This document shows positions 1-8,832 of a stretch of 64,000 bases of DNA, one piece after another (the stretch's first letter is position 1; every line of letters starts with the position of its first letter). The notes beneath the pieces were generated by a model. It had not been told where the DNA came from. It searched no databases and worked only from the letters and a program-made list of their open reading frames with translations. The translations under genes were made by a program, and so were the position numbers. Origin of the DNA: Ensifer sp. IC3342 (GTDB lineage Bacteria > Pseudomonadota > Alphaproteobacteria > Rhizobiales > Rhizobiaceae); assembly GCF_020193655.1 (NCBI RefSeq), contig NZ_JADYVE010000005.1, positions 248,001 to 312,000 on the forward strand, in the 5' to 3' direction.

Positions 1-2
1 AA

Positions 3-875
3 GACCACCCGTTCTTCAAGACCGTCTTGAAGAGGGCCGGCCTGCACGAGGCCTTCTACGAGATGGGACTCGAAATCGCCGGGAACGTCGTCGAGCTGTT
101 CCGCGACCTGCCTCCGGACCACCCGTTCTTCCAGCAGCTCACCTTCATGGCGGCGGAAGAAATCCCGGCCTATGAGGCGCTTCTCCAGAAGCTGAGGGGA
201 CGGGCAATCGACGAAGTTTCCGAGGATGATGCCATCAAGATCATCCGCCTGTGCTTCGGCTACATCGAGCCACGCCACCGCTTCGGCCTGCTGTCCGAAG
301 AACTTATGTCTCAGATCGTCAAGGCGCGGCGGGAATTCAGCGAAGGTCTGCCCGAGGACCTCATCGGTATCATCGAGCACTATCAGCCGAACCACTATAT
401 GGCATCGGCCAGCATCATCGATAACGTGCTCTTTGGTCGTATCGGCCATAGGCACACCGACGGCTCCGAGAGAATCCGCGCGATCGTGCGCGACCTTTTC
501 GAAACGCTCGGACTTTACAACAACGTGCTTGCCTTCGGACTTGACTTCGACGTCGGCGCCGGCGGCAAGCGGTTGACGGCGGGGCAGCGGCAGAAGCTCA
601 ATCTTGCGCGTGCATTGATCCGCATGTCGGATTTCTACATCTTCAATCAACCGCTGCTCGCCCTTGACCAGCGGGCACAGGAGCAGATCACCCGCAACGT
701 CTTTGCCTTCTTGAGGCAGGACGACCGTAAACCGGCGATCGTCTGGGTTCTCGCCAATCCGGCTCTTTCCGAGTTGTTCGATCGCCAGGCGCACTTCGAA
801 AACGGCCATCTCGTAAGGGACGAAGCTGTGGAAACAGCGGCGAAAGACAGCGACTACAAGGAACTGGCATCTTGA
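3..875 (+). CDS. ABC transporter ATP-binding domain, 5' partial, degenerate catalytic motifs
   Basis: The frame is open to the left edge, so this is the last 290 residues of a longer protein. The C-terminal half is an ABC nucleotide-binding domain: a Q-loop-following segment (SIIDNVLFG), a signature-like LTAGQRQKLNLARAL and the Walker B/D-loop region FYIFNQPLLALD. About 110 residues rich in helix separate the missing Walker A part from this segment, and the phrase DHPFF occurs both at the left edge and about 40 residues later. The Walker B Asp and the catalytic Glu are Asn and Gln, and the H-loop His position reads Asn (WVLANPAL). Hydrolysis by this domain is therefore doubtful. Membrane segments, if any, lie outside the window. 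The next gene, a cNMP-binding protein, starts 60 bp on and is probably cotranscribed. Substrate unknown. Confidence 0.75.
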   Translation, partial: DHPFFKTVLKRAGLHEAFYEMGLEIAGNVVELFRDLPPDHPFFQQLTFMAAEEIPAYEALLQKLRGRAIDEVSEDDAIKIIRLCFGYIEPRHRFGLLSEELMSQIVKARREFSEGLPEDLIGIIEHYQPNHYMASASIIDNVLFGRIGHRHTDGSERIRAIVRDLFETLGLYNNVLAFGLDFDVGAGGKRLTAGQRQKLNLARALIRMSDFYIFNQPLLALDQRAQEQITRNVFAFLRQDDRKPAIVWVLANPALSELFDRQAHFENGHLVRDEAVETAAKDSDYKELAS

Positions 876-935
876 TGTAATATAAATGTGAGGGCGCAAG
901 CATATCTTCCCGATTGCAAGGGGAGGGAGGTGCTT

Positions 936-1433
936 ATGCTCGCGACACACTCGGAGAAACGAACTGTTATGCTCCTAAAAGACGAAGTGGAAATGCTGCG
1001 CCGGATCACGCTGTTTTCCGGCTTGCCGCCAGCCAAGCTCAAACTTCTGGCATTCACCTCCGACAGGGTAATATACGGCGCGGGAGAAAGTCTGTTCCAT
1101 CAGGGCGATATCGGCGACGCGGCCTATGTGATCCTTTCCGGTAGAGCCGATGTGCTGGTTGCGACGCAAACCGGGCAATTGAAGGTCGCCGAGGTGGAGC
1201 AGAATTCGATCGTCGGCGAGATCGCCATTCTCTGCAACACGCCGCGCACGGCGACCGTCAAGACCACCACGGCCCTCGAGGCGCTGCGCATTCGCAAGGA
1301 CGATTTCCTGAAATTGCTGGCCGACTTCCCGGAAATGGCAGTGGAAATCATGCGCGTGCTTGCCGACCGCCTCAGCCAGACAACCTCCGAACTCACCGAA
1401 GCGCGCAGCCGCGCCCAGCGGGCAGAGGCGTAA
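936..1433 (+). CDS. Cyclic nucleotide-binding domain protein (Crp-like sensor domain only)
   Basis: 165 residues. A single cNMP-binding beta-barrel: LFSGLPPAKLKLLAF, then GESLFHQGDIGDAAYVILSG and the phosphate-binding-cassette-like VGEIAILCNTPRTATV, ending in a helix and a short charged tail. There is no helix-turn-helix after the sensor domain, so it is not a classical Crp/Fnr regulator. The start chosen is the ATG preceded by GGGAGG at 924-929 with normal spacing; an upstream GTG at 888 has no ribosome site. It follows the ABC gene closely, and an ABC protein paired with a cNMP-binding protein suggests ligand control of the transporter (inference). Confidence 0.75.
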   Translation: MLATHSEKRTVMLLKDEVEMLRRITLFSGLPPAKLKLLAFTSDRVIYGAGESLFHQGDIGDAAYVILSGRADVLVATQTGQLKVAEVEQNSIVGEIAILCNTPRTATVKTTTALEALRIRKDDFLKLLADFPEMAVEIMRVLADRLSQTTSELTEARSRAQRAEA

Positions 1434-1499
1434 GCGCCATTCGGCAGTCGAACCTCGCGCCCGAGCGGTGTCACCCTGACTCTTTATTTGCCCGTCCTC

Positions 1500-1606
1500 C
1501 TACAGCGCCGCGGGTCTTATCAGACGCGCGAGGCACGCTGGAGCACCTTGAATTGCTGCATGCTCTTATCCGTACGCCAGCTACGATTTAGGGAAACATG
1601 CAGTAG
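1500..1606. repeat. RIME-type double-palindrome intergenic repeat, copy 1
   Basis: About 107 bp with two adjacent palindromes: one built on CTACAGCGCC...CGCTGGAG with TCTTATCAGA at its centre, and one built on TTGCTGCATG...CATGCAGTAG. The second copy in this window (61113-61217) shares the order, spacing and most bases, so this is a dispersed element. The architecture agrees with rhizobial intergenic mosaic elements (RIME1). This copy has more mismatches in its arms than the second. It lies between the cNMP-binding gene and the FkbM gene. Confidence 0.75.
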
Positions 1607-1652
1607 CGGGAGCCGCTTCACACGTCGCCCCGAAATGCATTAAAGAGGCGCG

Positions 1653-2402
1653 ATGCGTGCGATAACCTATTTTCAGAAGACTGTATATTTCCCCGACAAG
1701 CCGGAGAAGGCCCGCTTCTTTGCCCGGCTGGAAGGCGGGCAATGGGAGCCCGGCACATTCCGCAACATCGAGCGTCTCGTCGACGGTACGACCACCTTCA
1801 TCGATATCGGAGGCTGGATCGGCGTGACGCCCTACTGGGCGGCGCAGATCGCCGACAATGTCATTACCGTCGAACCTGATCCAGTGTGCTTCGAGATCCT
1901 TTCGGAGATGCAGCGCGAGAATGCGGGCGAAGTGAAGCTTGTCAACGCGGCGCTCTCCCAGGATGAATGCCTGGTGCTGCACTCGGTCGGCGGCGGCTTC
2001 GGCAGTTCCGAAACCTCCGCGCTGATTGCCGACGACACCGGCTTGGCCGTCACGGCGCAGACGGTCACCATTCCCGAGCTTCAGGAAATGGCGAGGACGG
2101 AGCGGCTCTGCTTCAAGATCGACATCGAAGGCTACGAATACAAGGCGCTCGATCAGTTTCGAGCGATCGACCGCAAAAGGACAGCGGGCGTGCTGATCGC
2201 GGTGCATCCGCAGATCCTCGCCGCCTCACTCTCCGGTCCGCGGTTTGTCCGCGCGCTGCGAACGATCGCCGCCACGGTGCGCCTTATCCGGAGCTTCCGC
2301 GGGTTCAGGCTCGAGAATCCGTCCGCGATCTGGGCGGCGATCCGCAAGTCGGTATCGCGGCGCGAGTTCAGGGGTTTCGATCTGCTTTTCGTCGCGAAAT
2401 AA
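1653..2402 (+). CDS. FkbM family SAM-dependent methyltransferase
   Basis: 249 residues. The Rossmann SAM-binding motif is TFIDIGGWIGVTPYWAA (around residues 49-65), followed by the acidic ribose-binding strand end VEPDP and the FkbM hallmark FKIDIEGYEYKAL near residue 151. Family members O-methylate sugars or small molecules, often in polysaccharide or secondary-metabolite loci. Nothing nearby names the acceptor. An AGAGG ribosome site precedes the ATG. It stands alone, with a RIME repeat upstream and the convergent copper regulator downstream. Confidence 0.8.
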   Translation: MRAITYFQKTVYFPDKPEKARFFARLEGGQWEPGTFRNIERLVDGTTTFIDIGGWIGVTPYWAAQIADNVITVEPDPVCFEILSEMQRENAGEVKLVNAALSQDECLVLHSVGGGFGSSETSALIADDTGLAVTAQTVTIPELQEMARTERLCFKIDIEGYEYKALDQFRAIDRKRTAGVLIAVHPQILAASLSGPRFVRALRTIAATVRLIRSFRGFRLENPSAIWAAIRKSVSRREFRGFDLLFVAK

Positions 2403-2476
2403 CCCTCACCGCCCCATAACAGCGCCATGCGCCTGATCAGACGCCACAGTCCAAACATGCAGCCGGCCGCGGCCCA

Positions 2477-2944
2477 TCATCCTGACTTGACCCGCACGGG
2501 GTCGATGCCGTTTCGGCCGAAGCGGGCGGGTTCCCGGGCCTGTTCGGAATTCACTTTTGCTTCGGCGAGGTCGTCAAGGATCGGGCAATCCGGCCGCTCG
2601 TCGCCGTGGCAATGGGCGGCAAGATGCTTGAGCGTCCGGCTCATAGCCTTCAGCTCTTCGGCCTTGCGCTCCAGGATTTCCACTTGGTCGAGCGCGATCT
2701 TCTTGACTTCGCTGCTGGCGCGCGAGCGGTCGCGCCAGAGCGCCAGCAGATCCGCCATTTGCTCGACCGTAAAGCCGAGATCGCGCGCACGGCGGATGAA
2801 GCGCAGCGTATGGACGTCCTTGTCGCCGTAGTTGCGGTAGCCGGATTCGCTGCGGCTGGCCGGTGGGATAAGGCCGATCGTCTCGTAGTAGCGGATCATT
2901 TTCGTCGAAACGCCGGAGGCGCGCGCGACATCGCCGATATTCAT
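2477..2944 (-). CDS. hmrR: Cu(I)-responsive MerR-family regulator
   Basis: 155 residues. N-terminal winged helix (MNIGDVARASGVSTKMIRYYE), a dimerisation helix, and a metal-binding loop with Cys112 and Cys120 (HCHGDERPDCPIL), the spacing of CueR/HmrR copper sensors. Such proteins activate copper-efflux promoters by untwisting a long spacer between -35 and -10. It is the last gene of the minus-strand run chaperone-ATPase-regulator, 167 bp after the ATPase, with a dispersed palindromic element between them. The C-terminal tail after the metal loop is longer than in enterobacterial CueR. Confidence 0.9.
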   Translation of the reverse strand: MNIGDVARASGVSTKMIRYYETIGLIPPASRSESGYRNYGDKDVHTLRFIRRARDLGFTVEQMADLLALWRDRSRASSEVKKIALDQVEILERKAEELKAMSRTLKHLAAHCHGDERPDCPILDDLAEAKVNSEQAREPARFGRNGIDPVRVKSG

Positions 2945-2957
2945 GACATCACCTTCC

Positions 2958-3049
2958 AGAGCAATTCCAGGAAAAGTGTGTAACGGTTTTCCGTCCGGAA
3001 CTGCGTAGTTTCAAAGAGTCAGATCGTTGCAATGAGCCGTGAAACGATC
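2958..3049. repeat. Palindromic intergenic element between hmrR and the copper ATPase
   Basis: An imperfect palindrome built on GCAATTCCAGGAAAA...TTTTCCGTCCGGAACTGC, followed by a second inverted pair CAGATCGTT...AACGATCTG. The composition and layout resemble the short dispersed palindromes common between rhizobial genes. Only this copy is in the window, so repeat status rests on general knowledge of these genomes. It might act as an mRNA processing or partial termination site between the ATPase and hmrR. Confidence 0.45.
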
Positions 3050-3111
3050 TGGCAGCGGGGGTATTCCCGTTGATATAGGAAATTCGCTTGCGAGGCGCCA
3101 ATGGCGCCGCG

Positions 3112-5634
3112 CTATTGAACGGCGGCAGCCTCGTGCGACATGCTCCTGAACCGCTTGAGACGCAACGCATTACCGACGACGAAGACGCTTGAAAGTGCCA
3201 TGGCACCAGCCGCAAAGATGGGCGAAAGCAGCACGCCATAGGCCGGATAAAGCACGCCCGCGGCGACCGGTATCAACACCACATTATAGGCGAAGGCCCA
3301 GAACAGGTTCTCCTTGATGTTGCGGATTGTCGCCTTCGAAAGCGCGATGGCATTCGGCACACCGAGGAGATCGCCGGACATCAGCACGACGTCGGCGCTC
3401 TCGATGGCGACATCCGTTCCGGTGCCGATCGCCAGCCCGACATCCGCTGCCGCGAGCGCCGGCGCATCGTTGATGCCGTCGCCGACGAAGGCGACATTGC
3501 GCCCTTCCGCTTTCAGCCGCATCAGAGCCGCGACCTTTCCGTCCGGCAAGACCTCGGCCACGACCTCGTCGATCCCGAGTTTGCGGGCGATCGCCTCCGC
3601 CGTGCGGCGGTTGTCGCCGGTGACGATCGCTATCTTCAGGCCGAGCTGATGCAGCATGCGGATCGCCTGCGGCGTCGTCTCCTTGATCGGATCGGCGACG
3701 GCGATGATCGCCGCCAGCTTGCCGTCGATCGCCGCGTAAAGCGGGCTCTTGCCTTCGTCACCGAGGCGGCGGGCGTGATCAGTGAAGACGGCGATGTCGA
3801 TGCCCTCGCGCGCCATCAGCCTGTCGGCCCCGACAAGAACCGTGTGTCCGGAAACGTTGGCGCGGGTCCCGAAACCGGGGATCGCCTCGAATTGCTCCGC
3901 TTCGCCGATCGTCAAACCCGCGTTCCTTGCCGCGGAAACGATCGCTTCCGCGATTGGATGTTCGGAGCGTGCTTCGACGCTTGCAATGAGGGCAAGGACG
4001 GAATTGCTGTCAAAGCCCGCAGCGGTTTTGAGATCGGTCAGTTCGGGCCGGCCCCGGGTCAGTGTGCCGGTCTTGTCGATCGCGATGATTTCGGCGTTGC
4101 GCAGCGTCTGCAAGGCTTCCCCCTTGCGGAAGAGCACGCCCATTTCCGCAGCGCGACCGGTTCCGACCATGATGGAGGTGGGCGTTGCGAGCCCCATGGC
4201 GCAAGGGCAGGCGATGATGAGGACGGCAACGCCATTGACAAGCGCGAAGGTCAGCGCAGGATCCGGGCCGAGGACGAGCCAGACGAGGAACGTTGCAAAG
4301 GCGATCGCCATAACCGCGGGCACGAACCAGGCGGTGACGCGATCGACGAGCGACTGGATCGGCAGCTTCGCGCCCTGGGCCTGTTCGACCATGCGGATGA
4401 TCTGCGCCAGCACCGTATCCGCTCCGACCTTGGTGGCGCGGAAGCTGAAGGCTCCGGTTTTGTTGATCGTACCGCCGACGACTTCGGCCCCATCCGCTTT
4501 CTGAACGGGAACCGGCTCGCCGGTGATCATAGATTCGTCGACATAGGAGTTGCCCTCGACGACCACGCCATCGACGGCGATCTTTTCGCCGGGCCGCACG
4601 ACAACGACGTCGCCGGCACGCACATCGGCAATCTCAACCTCCACCGTTTCGCCATTGCGGATGACTCGAGCCGTCTTCGGCTGCAGCCCCATAAGGTGCC
4701 GGATTGCTTCCGACGTGCGACCTTTGGCGCGTGCTTCAAGGAAGCGGCCAAGCAGGATCAGCGTGACGATCACGGCCGCGGCCTCGTAATAGACGTTGGC
4801 GGTGTCGGCCGGCAGCAGGCCGGGCGCAAAGGTTGCCATCACGGAGTAACCCCAGGCGGCAAACGCGCCGATCGCGACCAGCGAGTTCATGTCCGGCGCC
4901 GCTCTGGCGAGCGCCGGAACGCCTTTCTGAAAAAAGCGCAGACCCGGCCCGAAGAGAGCGAGCGATGTGAGCACAAACTGCAGATACCAGCTTTCCTGCA
5001 TGCCGATGCGGATCATTACGAAATCGTGGATCGCAGGAACGAAATGCGATCCCATCTCGAGCACGAAAATGGGGAGTGTCAGAAGGGCGGCGATCGTGAG
5101 AGACAGCTTCAGGCGACGGCTTTCCCCTTCGCGTTTCTCCGTTTCCTGATCAACGTCCTTTTTGTCGGCGATGCGCCTGGCGTCGTAGCCCGCGCCGCGG
5201 ACGGCTTCGACCAGCATGTCCACGGAGGCGAGACCCTTGACGACGCGAACGGTGGCCTTCTCGGTGGCAAGATTGACGCTCGCCTCCACAATTCCGGGCA
5301 CGATTTTGAGCGCCTTCTCGATGCGGGCGACGCAGGAGGCGCAGGTCATGCCGTCGATGGCGAGCTCGATCAGCTCTTCGGATGCGCCATAACCCGTATT
5401 CTCGATCGCCTTGACGATATCTGCGGGGTTCGCCGCTGCGTCAAAGCGTATATCGGCCCGCTCCGTCGCCAGATTGACGGAGGCCGACAGGACGCCCGGC
5501 ACCGCGCGTATGGCCTTCTCCACTCTCGCGACGCAGGAGGCGCAGGCCATGCCCTCCACGGCGATGCTGGCCGTACGTCCCGACCCGGCAATCGGTTCGG
5601 CATTTCTCGTTTGGATGATCGTCGCGGATCCCAT
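3112..5634 (-). CDS. actP: Cu(I)-exporting P1B-type ATPase
   Basis: 840 residues. Two N-terminal heavy-metal-associated domains with GMACASC (Cys31, Cys34) and GMTCASC (Cys98, Cys101), eight predicted membrane segments, the actuator motif TGEPVP, the transmembrane copper motif CPC in [11 protein letters not shown], the phosphorylation motif DKTGTLTRG and the hinge [16 protein letters not shown]. It pumps Cu(I) from cytoplasm to periplasm. It follows the small HMA chaperone by 111 bp and precedes hmrR, so the unit is a copper-tolerance operon, probably induced from the CueR-type promoter at 5975-6005. In Sinorhizobium this ATPase is called ActP; copA is the wider name. Confidence 0.93.
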   Translation of the reverse strand: MGSATIIQTRNAEPIAGSGRTASIAVEGMACASCVARVEKAIRAVPGVLSASVNLATERADIRFDAAANPADIVKAIENTGYGASEELIELAIDGMTCASCVARIEKALKIVPGIVEASVNLATEKATVRVVKGLASVDMLVEAVRGAGYDARRIADKKDVDQETEKREGESRRLKLSLTIAALLTLPIFVLEMGSHFVPAIHDFVMIRIGMQESWYLQFVLTSLALFGPGLRFFQKGVPALARAAPDMNSLVAIGAFAAWGYSVMATFAPGLLPADTANVYYEAAAVIVTLILLGRFLEARAKGRTSEAIRHLMGLQPKTARVIRNGETVEVEIADVRAGDVVVVRPGEKIAVDGVVVEGNSYVDESMITGEPVPVQKADGAEVVGGTINKTGAFSFRATKVGADTVLAQIIRMVEQAQGAKLPIQSLVDRVTAWFVPAVMAIAFATFLVWLVLGPDPALTFALVNGVAVLIIACPCAMGLATPTSIMVGTGRAAEMGVLFRKGEALQTLRNAEIIAIDKTGTLTRGRPELTDLKTAAGFDSNSVLALIASVEARSEHPIAEAIVSAARNAGLTIGEAEQFEAIPGFGTRANVSGHTVLVGADRLMAREGIDIAVFTDHARRLGDEGKSPLYAAIDGKLAAIIAVADPIKETTPQAIRMLHQLGLKIAIVTGDNRRTAEAIARKLGIDEVVAEVLPDGKVAALMRLKAEGRNVAFVGDGINDAPALAAADVGLAIGTGTDVAIESADVVLMSGDLLGVPNAIALSKATIRNIKENLFWAFAYNVVLIPVAAGVLYPAYGVLLSPIFAAGAMALSSVFVVGNALRLKRFRSMSHEAAAVQ

Positions 5635-5745
5635 GATCGCGCTCCCTGCAATGCGACTGCGAACTAAGATGAGACTTCCGAGGAAGGCAGATCCGGTCGG
5701 CGCCAGCTGTGTCTGGGCGCCAGGCGACCGGCCATCCGCCGAACT

Positions 5746-5943
5746 CTACAGCGGCAGACTGTCGTAACCGACTGTCTTCAACGCCTCTACGATGACACCG
5801 CTGTCCGCGGTCGTTTCGACGCGCACTTCCTTCGTCCCGAGATTCGCTTCGACCTTGGCCACCGGATCGATGGCCCGGATTGCCTTTTCAATCGTGCCGA
5901 CACAGTGGCCGCAGTTCATCTCGTCGATCTTGTAGCGTTGCAT
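5746..5943 (-). CDS. copZ: Small copper chaperone (HMA domain, CopZ-like)
   Basis: 65 residues forming one ferredoxin-like heavy-metal-associated domain with the metal site MNCGHC (Cys11, Cys14). The His between the cysteines is common in CopZ-type Cu(I) carriers. It probably hands Cu(I) to the N-terminal domains of the ATPase encoded next. The ATG is preceded by AGGAGA at good spacing; the longer open frame upstream crosses the promoter and the next gene and is not coding. Confidence 0.88.
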   Translation of the reverse strand: MQRYKIDEMNCGHCVGTIEKAIRAIDPVAKVEANLGTKEVRVETTADSGVIVEALKTVGYDSLPL

Positions 5944-5974
5944 GCTTGTCTCCTTTGCTTTCCGTGATGGGAGG

Positions 5975-6005
5975 AACATGGGGCTTCCCATCGTTGGAAG
6001 GTCAA
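5975..6005 (-). promoter_or_regulatory. CueR/HmrR-type copper promoter
   Basis: On the minus strand a -35 TTGACC is followed by CTTCCAACGATGGGAAG and a weak -10 (CATGTT) about 19 bp away. The inverted repeat CTTCC...GGAAG in an overlong spacer is the signature of MerR-family copper promoters. It lies 32-62 bp upstream of the chaperone start and would drive copZ-actP-hmrR. Confidence 0.7.
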
Positions 6006-6166
6006 GGGTTAATCGTATTTCCTCGACGTCGGGATAAATTTGATGGTGCAAATACAATTTGACGCAGAGCAAAAAAGCCAAAACCAATGAGACGTGAAGC
6101 AGCGCCGGTCTCCGGTAACTGCAGGAAATGCCAGCGGTCCGCACCCGCTCAAAGCGAGCGATTCGG

Positions 6167-7048
6167 TTATATTGATTGCATAATTCGCGTAAGCCAGTCG
6201 GCGAAAATCCTCGCCAAGCGGCGTTGGCTGCCTGATTTCGGATAGGCCAGGTAGTGCCCGATGTAGCGCGTGTCACGACACCTGCCTGCGAAGGGCCGCA
6301 CCAGTTTTCCGTTCTCCAATTCACGGCGTGCCAGCACATCCGATTCCAGTGCGACACCCAACCCGTTAGCGGCGGCGTCTACCGCAAGGAAGCTCCTGTC
6401 GAAGCTCATCGTTGGCGCGGGCGGCGGTCCGAGGTTGTTTGCCTCGAACCAGTCGACCCACTGGATGCGCTTCAGATCGCTGCGTATGAGCGGCTTTCTT
6501 AGGAGGTCGCGGGGCGATTTGAGATCCTTGGCCATCTCCGGCGAGCAAAGGGGAGCGACGATCTCCCCTCCGAGAGGAATAACGATGAGGTCCTCGCGAT
6601 CCAGAGGCTCGCCATAGACGATGTCCGCATCGAAAAGACCGTCCACGAAGCGGGCATAGTTCGTGCTAGCGGCGAACCTCACTTCAATGCCGGGGTTCTC
6701 TTTCAGGAACAGCGGCAGGCGCGGTGACAGCACCTGAGCGGCAAAACTTGGCGCGCAATGCACGCGCAGCAACTGCGCTCTTTTGGATGAAATGAGTTCA
6801 ACACCACGGCGCAGTTCCTCGAAAGCGTTGGAAGCATGGGTGAGCAGCGTTTGCCCCGCCAGTGTCAGCTCGACATTGCGTGTCGTCCGCTCGAAAAGAC
6901 TGGCGCCGAGATCGCGCTCCAGTCGCATTATCGCGTGGCTTATGGCGCTTGGCGAAAGCCTGAGCTCTTCGGCAGCGGCTCGAAAAGAGCCGAGGCGGGC
7001 GGCCGACTCGAAGATGCGCATGGCGGAAAGTGAAATCATGTTCAGCAT
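6167..7048 (-). CDS. LysR-family regulator (GcvA-like)
   Basis: 293 residues. N-terminal winged HTH (AMRIFESAARLGSFRAAAEE, LSPSAISHAIMRLE) followed by a periplasmic-binding-like effector domain. The SAMRIFESAARLGSF start and FADWL end are typical of the GcvA-like branch. Transcribed away from the SDR-transketolase-TRAP genes across a 139 bp gap, so it probably controls them. An internal ATG at 7039 (MISLSAM) is an equally good start. Confidence 0.82.
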   Translation of the reverse strand: MLNMISLSAMRIFESAARLGSFRAAAEELRLSPSAISHAIMRLERDLGASLFERTTRNVELTLAGQTLLTHASNAFEELRRGVELISSKRAQLLRVHCAPSFAAQVLSPRLPLFLKENPGIEVRFAASTNYARFVDGLFDADIVYGEPLDREDLIVIPLGGEIVAPLCSPEMAKDLKSPRDLLRKPLIRSDLKRIQWVDWFEANNLGPPPAPTMSFDRSFLAVDAAANGLGVALESDVLARRELENGKLVRPFAGRCRDTRYIGHYLAYPKSGSQRRLARIFADWLTRIMQSI

Positions 7049-7187
7049 CGAATTAGTGAAGCAGAGTCATCTACCGATGTAAACTTGGCGTTTGAAGTAG
7101 ACCGCTTGTTCATTCAATTCTCTCTCCATCGAAGCGGCGGACCGCCATGCGGACGAAGAGGACCAGAGGCTTCGGGAGGAGATCTGT

Positions 7188-7949
7188 ATGCTACTGCGAG
7201 GAAAGACCGCGGTCATTTCGGGCGCGGCAAGCAAGCGCGGCATCGGCCGTGCTACTGCCGAGCTATTTGCGGAGAATGGCGCCAGGGTGGCCATCCTGGA
7301 CATCGAAGCCGAGGCCGCCAGTGAAGCGGCGTCGACCCTGGCACCGGTCGAACATGGCAAGCACATCGGCCTCGGCTGCGACGTCACCAACCGGGCGTCT
7401 TGCAATTCTGCAGCTCACGCGGCCATCGAGGCGTTTGGCGCTGTCGACGTGCTCATCAACAACGCAGGCATCACGCAGCCAGTAAAGACGCTCGAGATTT
7501 CCGACGCTGATTGGCAGCGTGTCGTTGCGGTCAACATGACGGGCGTACTGAACCTCAGCCAGTCCTTCATTCCGAATATGCGCGACAATGGCGGCGGATC
7601 AATTGCCTGCATGTCATCGGTCTCCGCCCAGCGGGGAGGCGGCATCTTCGGCGGTCCGCACTATTCGGCGGCCAAAGCTGGCGTTCTTGGCCTCGCAAAG
7701 GCGATGGCACGCGAATTCGGTCCTGCCGGCATTCGCGTCAATTCGGTAACCCCCGGTCTGATCCAGACCGACATCACCGGCGGCAAGCTGAGCGAGGAGA
7801 TGCGGGCCGAGATCATCGGGGGCATCCCGTTGAACAGGCTCGGCGAGGCACGCGACGTCGCCAACATCTATCTGTTCCTCGCCTCGGACCTTTCAGCCTA
7901 TGTGACCGGCGCCGTGATCGACGTCAACGGCGGGATGCTGATCCACTGA
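7188..7949 (+). CDS. Short-chain dehydrogenase/reductase
   Basis: 253 residues, classical SDR. Cofactor motif SGAASKRGIG near the N-terminus, DIE after the second strand (Asp favours NAD), NNAG, a catalytic Ser in CMSSVSAQ, the YSAAK active-site pair, and the C-terminal YVTGAVIDVNGGML. A GGAGGAG ribosome site precedes the ATG. First gene of a run with the two transketolase subunits and a TRAP transporter; it probably oxidises the imported sugar, polyol or a derivative (inference). Confidence 0.85.
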   Translation: MLLRGKTAVISGAASKRGIGRATAELFAENGARVAILDIEAEAASEAASTLAPVEHGKHIGLGCDVTNRASCNSAAHAAIEAFGAVDVLINNAGITQPVKTLEISDADWQRVVAVNMTGVLNLSQSFIPNMRDNGGGSIACMSSVSAQRGGGIFGGPHYSAAKAGVLGLAKAMAREFGPAGIRVNSVTPGLIQTDITGGKLSEEMRAEIIGGIPLNRLGEARDVANIYLFLASDLSAYVTGAVIDVNGGMLIH

Positions 7950-7992
7950 GCTCGTAACAAAGCCTCCAGTACAAATCGGAAGGAAAGAACGA

Positions 7993-8832
7993 ATGACCGA
8001 GATTGGTCATAATGTGAGCTTGCGCGAGCGCGCGAGGCGCATCCGGCGCAACGCGCTCCGGATGGGCGAGGTCCAGGGCCAAGGATATATCGCGCAAGCG
8101 CTTGGTGTGGCCGACGTGCTCGCGGTGTCCTACTTCCACGCCACCAACTATCGTCCGGAGGATCCGGAGTGGGAAGATCGCGATCGGTTCCTGCTCTCGA
8201 TCGGCCACTACGCGATTGCTCTTTATGCCGCCCTGATCGAGGCGAAGATCATCCCCGAAGACGAGCTCGAGACCTATGGCACCGATGATAGCCGGCTGCC
8301 GATGTCAGGCATGGCGGCCTATACGCCCGGCATGGAGATCACCGGCGGGTCGCTCGGCCACGGGCTCGGCATCGCAGTCGGCATGTGCCTGGCGTTGAAG
8401 CGCAAGAGCTCGAAATCGTTTGTCTACAATCTCTTCTCGGACGGTGAGTTGGACGAGGGTTCGACCTGGGAAGCGGCGATGTCAGCCGGTTCCTACAAGC
8501 TCGACAACCTGATCGGCATCGTCGACGTCAACCAGATGCAGGCCGACGGGCCGTCCCTCGGCGTGATGAACTTCGAGCCGCTCGTACCGAAGTTCGAAGC
8601 ATTCGGCTGGTTCGTGCAGCGCGTCGACGGAAACGACATAGACGCGCTTGTCGGGGCCTTCGACGCCGCCCGCCACCACGACGGGGTACAGCCGCGGCTG
8701 ATCATCTGCGACACGAAGATGGCGAAGGGCGTGCCGTTCCTGGAGGCGCGCGAGCGCAATCACTTCCTGCGGGTCGAGCCGCATGAATGGGCCGAAGCCC
8801 TTGATATCATCGATGCGGGAGCCGTGGCATGA
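7993..8832 (+). CDS. Transketolase-like, N-terminal (TPP pyrophosphate-binding) subunit
   Basis: 279 residues covering the N-terminal third of transketolase. Seen are the substrate/TPP segments SIGHYAIALYAAL, GGSLGHGLGIAVGM and the metal/diphosphate motif SDGELDEGSTWEAAMSAG...VDVNQ. Its stop overlaps the start of the C-terminal subunit (ATGA), so the two make one split enzyme. Split transketolases in sugar operons transfer two-carbon units from unusual ketoses or ketose phosphates. The substrate cannot be read from sequence alone. Confidence 0.87.
   Translation: MTEIGHNVSLRERARRIRRNALRMGEVQGQGYIAQALGVADVLAVSYFHATNYRPEDPEWEDRDRFLLSIGHYAIALYAALIEAKIIPEDELETYGTDDSRLPMSGMAAYTPGMEITGGSLGHGLGIAVGMCLALKRKSSKSFVYNLFSDGELDEGSTWEAAMSAGSYKLDNLIGIVDVNQMQADGPSLGVMNFEPLVPKFEAFGWFVQRVDGNDIDALVGAFDAARHHDGVQPRLIICDTKMAKGVPFLEARERNHFLRVEPHEWAEALDIIDAGAVA

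Noticed and set aside
3649-5667. 672-codon open frame on the plus strand
   Set aside because: It is the antisense shadow of the copper ATPase; low-complexity Arg/Asp/Gly composition, no ribosome site, no domain.
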